Of a DNA stretch of 25,565 nt, positions 1-7,089 are shown in pieces. Source of the DNA: Bacillota bacterium (lineage in GTDB: Bacteria; Bacillota; Clostridia; Peptostreptococcales; Anaerovoracaceae); contig JAGBGL010000048.1 of assembly GCA_017936025.1 (NCBI GenBank), positions 1-25,565 of the forward strand, written 5' to 3'. The translations under genes were made by a program, and so were the position numbers. The notes beneath the pieces are model-generated. The model ran no database searches, was not told where the DNA came from, and worked only from the letters and a program-made list of their open reading frames with translations. Position 1 is the first letter of the stretch; each line of letters opens with the position of its first letter.

Positions 1-2
1 AT

Positions 3-257
3 TTACTGGAAAATTATAACATAAAAAAGTTGTACAGAATCGAGACTTTATCTCTGATGGGTCTGTGAGAAATAATCCTGAAATATTTACGTATCCAGTC
101 TGATAAAAACGGCTCTAAAACGGTAAATGTAAATATGTCCCGCCAGCAGCTGGCACATTATCTTTGTGTCAACAGATCTGCGCTTTCTCATGAAATCAAT
201 GAAATGCAGCGTGACGGCATAATAAAAATGGACAAAAAAAGAATAACATTGCTGTAA
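3..257 (+). pseudogene. Crp/Fnr-family transcriptional regulator, 3' part, with an in-frame TGA
   Basis: Reading frame 3 gives the C-terminal part of a Crp/Fnr regulator and ends at TAA 255-257. The winged helix-turn-helix is clear: residues reading MSRQQLAHYLCVNRSALSHE, then an EINEMQRDGII stretch, the typical recognition helix and wing of this family. Upstream residues (KKLYR, IETLS) resemble the end of the dimerisation helix. The frame is broken by TGA at 66-68, where family members usually have an Arg (GL-stop-EIILKYL), so one C-to-T change from CGA would explain it. The gene starts outside the window. It may be a pseudogene, a recent nonsense mutation or a base error near a contig end. 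If intact in the organism, it is a candidate regulator of the cluster. Family call is firm; gene status is uncertain. Confidence 0.62.
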
Positions 258-263
258 AAAGTT

Positions 264-308
264 CCGGTATTGTTGGTGACCCAACAGTGCCGGTTCGTTT
301 TTTTTAGT
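264..308 (+). terminator. Intrinsic terminator after the Crp/Fnr gene
   Basis: Arms 264-276 and 281-293 form a 13-bp stem (two G.U pairs) with loop TGAC, followed by TTCG and a run of eight T. The stem also contains the dyad TGTTG-N6-CAACA at 271-286. Confidence 0.85.
271..286. promoter_or_regulatory. Candidate operator dyad TGTTG-N6-CAACA (copy 1)
   Basis: TGTTGGTGACCCAACA is a perfect 5-bp dyad with a 6-bp spacer, about 75 bp upstream of modA. It shares its layout with copies at 3505, 6054, 11014 and 18384. It lies inside a terminator stem, so the dyad symmetry alone could come from the terminator; the match to the other copies is what makes it notable. Confidence 0.4.
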
Positions 309-329
309 AGAATAACCTCAGATAAAAAA

Positions 330-343
330 GAAGAGCGCTCTTC
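330..343. repeat. 14-bp perfect palindrome in the modA leader
   Basis: GAAGAGCGCTCTTC is fully self-complementary and sits 18 bp upstream of the modA start codon. Its role is unknown. No clear -35/-10 pair is visible between 258 and 361, so the promoter for the first mod operon is not identified. Confidence 0.4.
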
Positions 344-361
344 CGGTTTAGGTAGGATTTT

Positions 362-1141
362 ATGAAAAAAAGAATTATAGCAATCGCAGCAGTTATGGTT
401 ATGATTTTATCCATGGCAGTTATGACAGGCTGCGGAGCAGAAGAAGAAAAACCTGAAGTTACAGTTCTGGCTGCAGCAAGTCTGACAGATGCTCTGGATG
501 AAATCATCGCAGAGTACGAAAAAGATGCAGATGCAACGTTCACACCAAGTTATGCAGGTTCCGGAGACCTGGTACAGCAGATCGAAGGCGGAGCACCATG
601 TGATATTTTCATTTCCGCATCCAAAGGTAATATGGATCAGCTGGAAGAAGGCGGGTACATCGATTCTGAATCCAGAACAAATCTGCTGGTCAATACTCTG
701 ACACTGATTTCTACAGTTGAAAAGAAAGTCGTTGTTTCCATGGATAATCTGACTTCTGCAGATATCACAACAATTGCAGTAGGTGAACCTGAAACAGTAC
801 CGGCAGGCAAATATGCTACTCAGGCAATGGACAACCTGGGAATCACTTCTCAGCTGTCTGATAAAATCGTTTATGCAAAAGACGTACGTGCCGTACTGAA
901 CTATGTTGAAACAGGCGATGCTGACTGCGGATTTGTTTACAGAACAGATGCTCTGCTGCTGAGTGAAGATGCCGGCGTCATCATAGGTGATGTTGATACT
1001 GACCTGCACGATGCTATCGTATACCCTGCAGCACTGATGGCAGAAGCCCCTCAGGCAGAGGCAGCTGCTGATTTCTTCGAATTCCTGCAGAGTGATTTTG
1101 CAAAAAAAGTTTTCGAAAAATACGGATTTACTGTTAAATAA
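362..1141 (+). CDS. modA: Molybdate/tungstate ABC transporter substrate-binding lipoprotein (ModA family)
   Basis: This is the extracytoplasmic oxyanion-binding component of an ABC importer, 259 residues as usual for ModA. The N-terminus is a lipoprotein signal (MKKR, hydrophobic core, lipobox MTGC with Cys24), so it is probably anchored to the outer face of the membrane. Family hallmarks are AAASLTDALDEI near residue 37, a SGDLVQQIEGGAPCDIFISA block and AVGEPETVPAGKYA in the second lobe; the Ser and backbone groups in these blocks bind MoO4/WO4 in characterised ModA. The start has an upstream AGGTAGG ribosome site. modB follows 12 bp after the stop and modC after that. Mo versus W preference cannot be read from the sequence. 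Confidence 0.93.
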   Translation: MKKRIIAIAAVMVMILSMAVMTGCGAEEEKPEVTVLAAASLTDALDEIIAEYEKDADATFTPSYAGSGDLVQQIEGGAPCDIFISASKGNMDQLEEGGYIDSESRTNLLVNTLTLISTVEKKVVVSMDNLTSADITTIAVGEPETVPAGKYATQAMDNLGITSQLSDKIVYAKDVRAVLNYVETGDADCGFVYRTDALLLSEDAGVIIGDVDTDLHDAIVYPAALMAEAPQAEAAADFFEFLQSDFAKKVFEKYGFTVK

Positions 1142-1153
1142 GAATTTAGAATT

Positions 1154-1816
1154 ATGATTGAACCGGTTATTTTATCATTAAAAGTTGCAGCCATTGCAAC
1201 AGCCATAGCCTTCATCCTGGGAATGGCAGCGGCATATGTAATGACCCGCACAAAGCTTCCCGGAAAAAATATATGGGAAACGATACTGATTTTACCGCTG
1301 GTTCTGCCGCCATCTATAGTTGGATACCTATTATTAAGATTATTCGGGAAGAGAGGTCTCATTGGGGCCTTTCTTCTTGATACGTTCGGGATACAGGTGG
1401 TATTTACATGGATTGCATGTGTTATTGCAGCGGTAGTAGTAGCTTTTCCGCTGATGTACCAGAATGCAAAAGGGGCATTTCAGAGTGTAGATGAAACATA
1501 TGAACTGGCAGCAAGGACTCTGGGCAGTGGCCCGTTTAAAGTTTTCCGTACTGTGACAGTTCCTTTATGTGCACCCGGAATAATAAGCGGTGTTGTTCTG
1601 ACTTTTGCAAGAGCACTGGGAGAGTTCGGTGCTACGCTGATGCTGGCAGGTAATATCCCGGGAAAAACTCAGACTATTCCTACTTCAATTTACTATGCAG
1701 TGACAACAGGGAAGGAAGAACAGGCGACAACGCTTGTAATAATTATGATCATTTTCAGCTTTGCATTGGTCTTCGGACTCAACACGTGGCTGAAAAGGAA
1801 AGACTACAGAGGTTGA
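1154..1816 (+). CDS. modB: Molybdate ABC transporter permease (ModB)
   Basis: Integral membrane subunit of the ModABC importer, 220 residues with about five or six membrane segments beginning almost at the N-terminus (IEPVILSLKVAAIATAIAF). The cytoplasmic EAA loop that docks on the ATPase is seen as ELAARTLGSGPFKVFRTV, followed by the very typical ARALGEFGATLMLAGNIPG. It lies between modA and modC with no room for a promoter. No good Shine-Dalgarno sequence precedes the ATG (GAATTTAGAATT), so translation may depend on coupling with modA. The same weak site precedes the second modB at 19430. Confidence 0.93.
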   Translation: MIEPVILSLKVAAIATAIAFILGMAAAYVMTRTKLPGKNIWETILILPLVLPPSIVGYLLLRLFGKRGLIGAFLLDTFGIQVVFTWIACVIAAVVVAFPLMYQNAKGAFQSVDETYELAARTLGSGPFKVFRTVTVPLCAPGIISGVVLTFARALGEFGATLMLAGNIPGKTQTIPTSIYYAVTTGKEEQATTLVIIMIIFSFALVFGLNTWLKRKDYRG

Positions 1817-1817
1817 T

Positions 1818-2477
1818 ATGGGATTATACTGTAACATTAGAAAAACACTGGACCATTTTACTCTGGATGTGGAGATATCCATGGAAAATGAGCTGCTGGT
1901 AATAGAAGGGGCTTCCGGTGCAGGGAAGACAACGATCCTGAACTGTATTGCGGGGATCAGAAAACCTGACGATGGCCTGATAAAGATCGGTGATAGGATC
2001 CTGTTCAGCCATGAAAAAAAGATAAATATTTCAGCGGAAAAAAGGAATATAGGATATCTGTTCCAGAACTATGCGCTTTTTCCCAATATTACTGTAAAGA
2101 ATAATGTGCTTTACGGACTGAAGAATAAAAAAGAATTCCACCAGAAAGAAACAAAAGCTGAACTGCTGGAGTATGCAGATTATATGATGGAAACTCTGGG
2201 AATCATGCATCTGGCTAAAAAAAGACCAAACCGGATTTCCGGAGGTGAAAAACAGCGTGTTGCACTGGCAAGAGCTATGGTGACTAAACCTTCACTGATG
2301 CTGCTGGACGAACCGTTCTCTGCGCTGGATGAGAACACAAAAGAAAGAATCTACGAAGAATTTCAGGATTTTAAGGAAACGCTTAAAATCCCAACGATCT
2401 TGATAACACATAATCACAGAGAAAGTGAATTATTTGCAGATAAAAATATAAACTTAATGGAAGGCAAGGTAATCTGA
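1818..2477 (+). CDS. modC: Molybdate ABC transporter ATP-binding protein, short form (ModC)
   Basis: ATPase subunit of the first Mod importer. Walker A is GASGAGKTT at residues 31-39, the Q-loop region reads YLFQNYALFPN, the signature is SGGEKQR from residue 141, and Walker B ends in LLDEPFSALD with Asp164-Glu165. His in the ITHN switch is present. At 219 residues it is shorter than the ~350-residue ModC of Proteobacteria and lacks the C-terminal Mop/TOBE molybdate-binding domain, so it cannot sense metallate through that domain. It starts one base after the modB stop and precedes the MoeA-like gene by two bases. Confidence 0.92.
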   Translation: MGLYCNIRKTLDHFTLDVEISMENELLVIEGASGAGKTTILNCIAGIRKPDDGLIKIGDRILFSHEKKINISAEKRNIGYLFQNYALFPNITVKNNVLYGLKNKKEFHQKETKAELLEYADYMMETLGIMHLAKKRPNRISGGEKQRVALARAMVTKPSLMLLDEPFSALDENTKERIYEEFQDFKETLKIPTILITHNHRESELFADKNINLMEGKVI

Positions 2478-2479
2478 CT

Positions 2480-3499
2480 ATGAAAGAAGTAGCTGTACAG
2501 AATGCAGTAGGAACGGTACTGGCTCATGACCTGACTCAGATAATTGTAGGAGAGTTTAAAGGAGCTAAATTTAAAAAAGGGCATGTGATAAAAGAGGAGG
2601 ACATTCCTGTTTTATTATCTATGGGTAAAAAGCACCTGTATGTACTGGAAAAAGAAGATAATGATGTTCATGAAAATGATGCGGCATTCAGAATAGCTTC
2701 CGCGGCAGCAGGAGAAGGTATTTCTCTTGCTGAACCTCATGAAGGAAAGATCGAGCTGAGAGCGGAATGTACAGGATTGCTGAAAATTGATAGAGCACGC
2801 CTGTATGAGCTGGTATCTCAGGACGAAATCATGTTTGCTTCCATACAGGAAAATATCGTAGTGAAAGAAGGTCAGAAACTGGCTGGAACTAGAATCATTC
2901 CGCTGTTTATCTCAGAAGAAAACATGCAGGTGGCAGAAAAAATTCTGGCAGATGGCCCTATCATCAAAGTCGTTCCATTAAAGAATATGAAAGTCGGCAT
3001 TGTTACTACAGGCAGCGAAGTTTATTCCGGTCTGATCGAAGATAAATTCGGTCCGGTGCTGGTAAAGAAGTTCGGTGATCTGGGAAGCACTGTTGTTAAA
3101 CAGGTGTTTGCAGACGATGATGATGAAATGATTGCCGGCTGCATCAGGCAGCTGGTAGATGAAGGCATGGATATTATTGGCGTTACAGGCGGTATGTCTG
3201 TTGACCCTGATGACATGACTCCTTCCGGGATCAGAAAAGCAGGAGGCGAAATCGTAAGCTACGGAGCGCCGGTACTGCCGGGAGCAATGTTTATGCTGTC
3301 ATATATCGGAGATGTTCCTGTTGTCGGCCTGCCGGGATGTGTAATGTACAGCAGAACGAGTATATTTGATCTTGTCGTGCCGAGACTTCTGGCAGGCGAA
3401 AAAGTAACAAAGAAAGATATCAATATGCTGGCTCACGGCGGACTTTGCCTGAACTGTGAAGTGTGTACATATCCGATGTGCGGATTCGGGAAAGCATAA
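2480..3499 (+). CDS. MoeA/MogA-like molybdopterin-binding protein with C-terminal Cys cluster
   Basis: A 339-residue protein with a MoCF-biosynthesis (MogA/MoeA/CinA) domain in its second half: VGIVTTGSEV at about residue 174, then VTGGMSVDPDDMTPSGIR and LPGAMF, the pterin-binding loop pattern. The N-terminal part (AHDLTQIIVGEFKGAKFKKG) resembles the MoeA linker region but is shorter than in true MoeA. It ends in a cysteine motif, Cys323-X2-Cys326-X2-Cys329-X4-Cys334, suited to a metal ion or Fe-S cluster. Known relatives are annotated only as molybdopterin-binding proteins. Its position as fourth gene of modABC suggests coupling of metallate entry to insertion into the pterin; that is inference. 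Confidence 0.85.
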   Translation: MKEVAVQNAVGTVLAHDLTQIIVGEFKGAKFKKGHVIKEEDIPVLLSMGKKHLYVLEKEDNDVHENDAAFRIASAAAGEGISLAEPHEGKIELRAECTGLLKIDRARLYELVSQDEIMFASIQENIVVKEGQKLAGTRIIPLFISEENMQVAEKILADGPIIKVVPLKNMKVGIVTTGSEVYSGLIEDKFGPVLVKKFGDLGSTVVKQVFADDDDEMIAGCIRQLVDEGMDIIGVTGGMSVDPDDMTPSGIRKAGGEIVSYGAPVLPGAMFMLSYIGDVPVVGLPGCVMYSRTSIFDLVVPRLLAGEKVTKKDINMLAHGGLCLNCEVCTYPMCGFGKA

Positions 3500-3504
3500 C
3501 GCGG

Positions 3505-3520
3505 TGTTGGCTTGACAACA
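3505..3520. promoter_or_regulatory. Candidate operator dyad TGTTG-N6-CAACA (copy 2)
   Basis: TGTTGGCTTGACAACA is a perfect 5-bp dyad with 6-bp spacer just after the MoeA-like gene. It overlaps a TTGACA hexamer at 3512-3517 that has TATCGT 17 bp downstream, a possible weak promoter. 14 of 16 positions match the copy at 18384. Confidence 0.5.
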
Positions 3521-3575
3521 TTTATTCTATATGTTATCGTAACAACATAATACAATTTCTTGCGCGAGATAAAAG

Positions 3576-3630
3576 AACCGTATTTTGTCAGATTTATTCC
3601 GATTTTTGTCTGACAAAGTGCGGTTTTTTT
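3576..3630 (+). terminator. Intrinsic terminator of the modABC operon
   Basis: Arms 3576-3592 and 3609-3625 pair over 17 bp (two G.U), loop 16 nt, followed by a continuous T-run to 3630. It separates the first mod operon from the AOR promoter. Confidence 0.85.
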
Positions 3631-3642
3631 GTTGTGCCAACA

Positions 3643-3671
3643 TTGACTTTTTTGAACTAAGCGATTATAAT
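3643..3671 (+). promoter_or_regulatory. Strong sigma-70/sigma-A promoter for ferredoxin-AOR operon
   Basis: TTGACT (3643-3648), 17-bp spacer, consensus TATAAT (3666-3671). Transcription would begin near 3678, giving a ~180-nt leader that carries the riboswitch candidate at 3711. A TGTTGTGCCAACA palindrome (3630-3642) abuts the -35 box. Confidence 0.75.
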
Positions 3672-3710
3672 GTCTTGAGACTATAGTATATAATAAAGAA
3701 AAATGAATAT

Positions 3711-3796
3711 ACTCCGATTTTCACTTGACACTCTGTGCCGGTGAAAACGTTAGGGTAATGGGAGCGATTCTGTTGCCTGCCATTGTGCAAAGGAGA
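3711..3796 (+). promoter_or_regulatory. Moco/Tuco-family riboswitch candidate, P3-less form
   Basis: P1 is CTCC 3712-3715 with GGAG 3792-3795. An upstream hairpin has a 7-bp stem, TTTTCAC 3718-3724 with GTGAAAA 3741-3747. The 3' core (AATGGG, then TTGCCTGCC, then AAAGGAG) aligns with the two clear Moco aptamers at 11046 and 18425. The block that forms their GAAA-capped P3 stem is replaced here by a short unpaired stretch. Published work on the Moco RNA family proposed that members lacking P3 respond to tungsten cofactor, and this one sits upstream of a tungsten-type AOR. Assignment rests on manual alignment and is moderately sure. Confidence 0.55.
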
Positions 3797-3800
3797 GCGT

Positions 3801-3838
3801 ACCACATCTCGGATGTGGGTGTTTTTCTTTGTATTTTT
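3801..3838 (+). terminator. Leader terminator of the AOR riboswitch
   Basis: CCACATC (3802-3808), loop TCG, GATGTGG (3812-3818), then a T-rich tract (GTGTTTTTC, later seven T). It lies between aptamer and ferredoxin gene, the arrangement of a transcription-terminating OFF switch. Confidence 0.75.
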
Positions 3839-3860
3839 TTGTTTTTGAAAGGAAGAAACC

Positions 3861-4247
3861 ATGAAGAGACTGAAGTTTAAAAAAGAAAAGTGCATCGGCT
3901 GTCAGCTCTGCGCTCAGCTATGTTCCGCATTCAAGGAAGGCGAATACGTACCATCCAAAGCTAGAATCGCTATCGAAACTACATACGACAACGGTAACCT
4001 GAAATACCATGACCACTTCTGCATCATCTGCGGAATGTGTGCAAAGGCTTGCCCTGTTGATGCTATCACAGTAACTGACCACATCGAAGTTGACTTTGAT
4101 AAATGTATCGGTTGCGGCGCTTGCGCTGAAAAATGCCCTAAAAAAGTTGTTAAGATCAGAGACGAAAAAGCATATATCTGCGATACTTGCGGCGGAGACC
4201 CTAAGTGCGTACAGATGTGCCCTCAGAACGCTCTGACATTTGAGTAA
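3861..4247 (+). CDS. Polyferredoxin-like 4Fe-4S protein, electron partner of AOR
   Basis: A 128-residue soluble iron-sulfur protein with four cysteine motifs: Cys11/14/17/21, Cys54/57/60/64, Cys82/85/88/92 and Cys107/110/116/120. The first three follow C-X2-C-X2-C-X3-C and the last has a four-residue middle gap, as in HycB/CooF/AorA-type electron-transfer subunits. It should accept electrons from the aldehyde oxidation catalysed by the next gene product and pass them to ferredoxin or another partner. Start ATG has GAAAGGAAG upstream; the AOR gene begins 23 bp after the stop with its own strong ribosome site. No signal peptide. Codon choice is strongly biased like that of AOR, suggesting high expression. 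Confidence 0.9.
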   Translation: MKRLKFKKEKCIGCQLCAQLCSAFKEGEYVPSKARIAIETTYDNGNLKYHDHFCIICGMCAKACPVDAITVTDHIEVDFDKCIGCGACAEKCPKKVVKIRDEKAYICDTCGGDPKCVQMCPQNALTFE

Positions 4248-4270
4248 AATAAAGAAGGAGGAATTTAGAT

Positions 4271-6046
4271 ATGACACAGACAATGCTGGGATATCAGAAT
4301 AAAGTATTAAGAATTGACTTAACTAAAAAAGGATGCTCCTTCGAACCGCTGAGAATGGATTTCGCAAGAAAATACGTTGGTTCTAAAGGACTGGCTATCA
4401 GATACATGTACGAAGAACTGGAACCTGGAATCGATCCGCTGGGACCAGACAACAAACTGTTCCTGACTACTGGACCTTTCACAGGTACACCTGTTCCTTG
4501 CTCCGGTAAATTATCCATCGCAGCAAAATCTCCTGCAACAGGAACAATGAACGACTGCTCCGTAGGCGGACACGTAGGCGTTCGTGTTAAATACGCAGGT
4601 TACGACATGATCATCTTCGAAGGACAGCTGGATAAACCTGGTTATGTCCTGATCGACAATGATAAAATCAGATTCATGGACGCAGAACACCTGTGGGGTA
4701 AAGGATCTCACGAGGCAGAAAAGATCCTGGCAGATCAGTATGGTCCTGAATACTCCATCCTGTCCATCGGACCTGCAGGTGAAAACCTGAACATCATGTC
4801 CTGCATCAACTGTGACTACTACAGACAGGCAGGCCGTGGCGGTATCGGTGCAGTTATGGGTTCCAAGAACATGAAAGCTATCGTTATCCGTGGTACTGGC
4901 GGAGTTAAAGTTAACGATATCGAAGGAACAACTAAGAGACTGTTCGAAATCCTGAGAAACGATGTAGTAAACGATGACAACCAGTTCATCTTCGATGACG
5001 GTACAACTGCATTCCTGGAAGCTTGTAACGACGGCGGTATCCTGCCAGTAAACAACTTCTCTGATACTACAGACGAAAAATGGACAGAATATAACGGTGA
5101 AGTACTGAACTCCTACAGACAGGGTAAACGCGGATGCGGATCCTGCGGTCTGGGATGCGGTAACTTCCTGAAAATCGGTAACGCTATCTGCGAAGGTCCT
5201 GAATACGAAACAATCGCTGTTGCAGGTCCTAACGCTGGTAACAGAGACCCTGAAAAAATCGTTAAATTCAACGAAGTATGCGACAACATGGGTCTGGATA
5301 CAATCTCCTGCGGTGACACAATCACTTGGGCTATGGAAATGACTGAATCCGGAAGACACGATTTCGGCATCAAATTCGGCGAAGCTGACAAGATGATCGA
5401 ATACGTTGAAAAGATCGCTAAGCTGGAAGGCGTTGGTGCTGACCTGGCTCTGGGTACTAAGAAAGCTTCCGAAAAATTCGGCGGCGAAGATATTGCTATG
5501 CAGGTTAAAGGTCTGGAATACCCACAGTACGAACCACGTGGATCCTGGGGTATGGCATTATCCTATGCAGTATCCGACAGAGGTGCTTGCCACATGAGAG
5601 CTTATGCTCCTAACGAAGAAGTATTCGCAGCTTCCATCCCTCCATACACTCCTGAAGGAAAAGGACAGATGGTTTACAATCTGGGTGAATTCAACGCAAT
5701 CAAATTCTCCCTGTGCATCTGCGACTTCTGGGGAACAATCGACTACGCTATCATGTCCGAACTGCTGACAAGAGTAACAGGTGTTGAATGGACTGAACAG
5801 GATATGGCAGATGTTGGAAGACGTGTACTGAATATCGGCCGTGCGTTTAACCAGAGAGAAGGATTCAACAGAGCTCACGATACAGTTCCTAAGAAAATCG
5901 TAAGAGACGCTCTGCAGAATGGTCCTGCTGCAGGTCAGGTAATCCCACCTGAAGCATTCGAAGACATGCTGAACCAGTACTACGAAATCATGGGCTGGAA
6001 CCAGGACGGTACTATGCCTGATGAACTGGTTAAATCCTTACTGTAA
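4271..6046 (+). CDS. aor: Aldehyde:ferredoxin oxidoreductase family protein (tungsten-pterin enzyme)
   Basis: A 591-residue enzyme of the AOR family, close to the ~605 residues of Pyrococcus AOR. AORs carry a tungsten-bis-pterin and one 4Fe-4S cluster and oxidise aldehydes to carboxylic acids or run in reverse. Cluster ligands are visible: Cys289, Cys292 and Cys296 (one residue off the archaeal numbering), with Cys482 or Cys484 (LCICDFWG) as fourth. The pterin-binding block GRGGIGAVMGSKNMKAI spans 188-204, and the N-terminal AOR domain shows VGSKGLA and TGPFTGTPVPCSGK. GGAGG precedes the ATG. Nearly uniform CTG, AAC, GAC and TAC codons mark it as highly expressed. It follows the ferredoxin in one operon under a strong promoter. 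True substrate is unknown; the family also includes GAPOR, FOR and WOR5-type enzymes. Confidence 0.93.
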   Translation: MTQTMLGYQNKVLRIDLTKKGCSFEPLRMDFARKYVGSKGLAIRYMYEELEPGIDPLGPDNKLFLTTGPFTGTPVPCSGKLSIAAKSPATGTMNDCSVGGHVGVRVKYAGYDMIIFEGQLDKPGYVLIDNDKIRFMDAEHLWGKGSHEAEKILADQYGPEYSILSIGPAGENLNIMSCINCDYYRQAGRGGIGAVMGSKNMKAIVIRGTGGVKVNDIEGTTKRLFEILRNDVVNDDNQFIFDDGTTAFLEACNDGGILPVNNFSDTTDEKWTEYNGEVLNSYRQGKRGCGSCGLGCGNFLKIGNAICEGPEYETIAVAGPNAGNRDPEKIVKFNEVCDNMGLDTISCGDTITWAMEMTESGRHDFGIKFGEADKMIEYVEKIAKLEGVGADLALGTKKASEKFGGEDIAMQVKGLEYPQYEPRGSWGMALSYAVSDRGACHMRAYAPNEEVFAASIPPYTPEGKGQMVYNLGEFNAIKFSLCICDFWGTIDYAIMSELLTRVTGVEWTEQDMADVGRRVLNIGRAFNQREGFNRAHDTVPKKIVRDALQNGPAAGQVIPPEAFEDMLNQYYEIMGWNQDGTMPDELVKSLL

Positions 6047-6053
6047 GAATTTA

Positions 6054-6069
6054 AGTTGGTTTCACAACA
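6054..6069. promoter_or_regulatory. Candidate operator dyad (A)GTTG-N6-CAACA (copy 3)
   Basis: AGTTGGTTTCACAACA lies just after the AOR stop and about 30 bp upstream of a TATAAT box for the moaD operon. One half-site base departs from the perfect dyad. Confidence 0.45.
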
Positions 6070-6097
6070 AAAAAATATATGTAACCTTCGAAAATGT

Positions 6098-6106
6098 TGG
6101 TATAAT
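6098..6106 (+). promoter_or_regulatory. Extended -10 promoter candidate for the moaD operon
   Basis: TGG followed by consensus TATAAT (6101-6106) makes an extended -10 element; the -35 region (TATGTA at 6078) is poor. A start near 6113 would fall inside the hairpin at 6107-6136. Confidence 0.45.
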
Positions 6107-6136
6107 AAAAGGACAGAGTTCGTGCTCTGTCCTTTT
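6107..6136 (+). terminator. Terminator-like hairpin between aor and moaD
   Basis: GGACAGAG (6111-6118), loop TTCGTG, CTCTGTCC (6125-6132), flanked by AAAA and TTTT so the whole forms a 12-bp stem. The T tract is only four long, so readthrough into the moaD operon is possible, and the symmetry could also end antisense transcripts. Confidence 0.65.
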
Positions 6137-6168
6137 AACATGCAGAAAACCATTAGACGGAGGAATAA

Positions 6169-6405
6169 ATGAAAGTAACTATCGTAATGAGAGGCACTCT
6201 CAGAAAAGTATACGGATATGACGAACAGGTCGTGGAAGTTCCTGAAGGCAGCACATGTGCACAGGCACTGGAAGCGATTGGCGTCCACTACAAAGAAGAG
6301 CCGAAATTCGGCTTTGTATCTGTGAATAACATGCGCTGCATGATCGATGATGAACTCCATGACGGAGACTATCTGAAAGCATTCTCAAAAGTATTCGGAG
6401 GCTGA
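6169..6405 (+). CDS. moaD: MoaD/ThiS-like sulfur-carrier protein
   Basis: A 78-residue ubiquitin-fold protein ending in Phe-Gly-Gly, the C-terminus that is adenylated and then thiocarboxylated in MoaD and ThiS. As MoaD it would supply dithiolene sulfur to molybdopterin synthase together with MoaE (23853). Visible family features are MKVTIVMRGTLRK at the first strand, EVPEGSTCAQALEAIG (strand and helix), a VNN turn and HDGDYLKAFSKVFGG at the end. The next gene, two bases on, encodes a ThiF/MoeB-type activating enzyme. GGAGG precedes the start. ThiS-like use in tungstopterin or thiamine synthesis cannot be excluded, but the surroundings favour pterin sulfuration. Confidence 0.88.
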   Translation: MKVTIVMRGTLRKVYGYDEQVVEVPEGSTCAQALEAIGVHYKEEPKFGFVSVNNMRCMIDDELHDGDYLKAFSKVFGG

Positions 6406-6407
6406 TT

Positions 6408-7085
6408 ATGGGAAGATACGACCGCAATATCGGTACTATCACAATAGAAGATCAGGCTGTACTGGCATGCAAATCCGTATGTGTTGTGGGCTGCGGCGGT
6501 CTCGGCGGCGGTGTGATAGAAAACCTCACCCGCATGGGTGTCGGTGAAATCACAGTCGTTGACGGTGATGTTTTTGATGAATCAAATCTCAACCGTCAGG
6601 TGCTTTCCAACGAAGAAAACCTGGGAAAATCAAAGGCTGAAGAAGCTGCAGAGCAGATGAGCCGCATCAACTCGGAAATCACTTTTGTTGCAATTACAGA
6701 CCTGCTCAATGCAGACAATGCAGAGGTGATCATAGACGGAAGCGATGTTGTCGTTGATGCCTTGGATAATCCTGAAACGCGTCTGATTCTTGAGAAAGCA
6801 TGTGAGAATTTAAATATACCGCTTGTACACGGCGCCATCAGCGGATGGAATGGACAGGTGGGCATCTGCATGCCGGGAAGCAGAATGATTTCACAGCTTT
6901 ACGGTGAAGGCGGAGGGGCAGATGAGAGTCCGACCAACCCTTCTTTTACACCGGCTGTGATTTCAGCACTTCAGGCAGCGGAGGCTATCAAGCTGATGCT
7001 TTGCATGGAAGAAGCGTTGATAAACAAGTTGCTTGTAATCGATCTTCTGGATCATGAGTATGAAGTTATAGATTTTGGAGGCTGA
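6408..7085 (+). CDS. ThiF/MoeB/HesA-family adenylyltransferase (MoaD-activating)
   Basis: A 225-residue E1-like enzyme that would adenylate the C-terminal glycine of the MoaD-like protein. The nucleotide-binding loop is VVGCGGLGG at about residues 26-34, followed by VDGDVFDESNLNRQV with the arginine finger, VDALDNPETR with the magnesium-binding Asp, and GWNGQVGIC. The two Cys-X2-Cys zinc pairs of full-length MoeB/ThiF are absent, as in short HesA-like members. It ends in DFGG; those Gly codons (GGAGGC) are also the ribosome site of the next gene, so the Gly-Gly end need not be a thiocarboxylate tail. It lies directly after moaD and four bases before mobB. Confidence 0.88.
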   Translation: MGRYDRNIGTITIEDQAVLACKSVCVVGCGGLGGGVIENLTRMGVGEITVVDGDVFDESNLNRQVLSNEENLGKSKAEEAAEQMSRINSEITFVAITDLLNADNAEVIIDGSDVVVDALDNPETRLILEKACENLNIPLVHGAISGWNGQVGICMPGSRMISQLYGEGGGADESPTNPSFTPAVISALQAAEAIKLMLCMEEALINKLLVIDLLDHEYEVIDFGG

Positions 7086-7089
7086 TGTT

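Noticed and set aside
3512..3540. TTGACA-N17-TATCGT as the main AOR promoter
   Set aside because: The -10 is poor and the terminator at 3576-3630 would stop such transcripts; the promoter at 3643-3671 is far better.
3711..3796. Cobalamin, c-di-GMP or tetrahydrofolate riboswitch as alternative for the AOR leader
   Set aside because: Some short matches (GGTGAAAA) appear but the order of conserved blocks does not fit; the 3' core aligns better with the Moco aptamers of the same window.
4511..5359. Minus-strand open frame of 282 codons inside aor
   Set aside because: Shadow of the highly biased aor reading frame.
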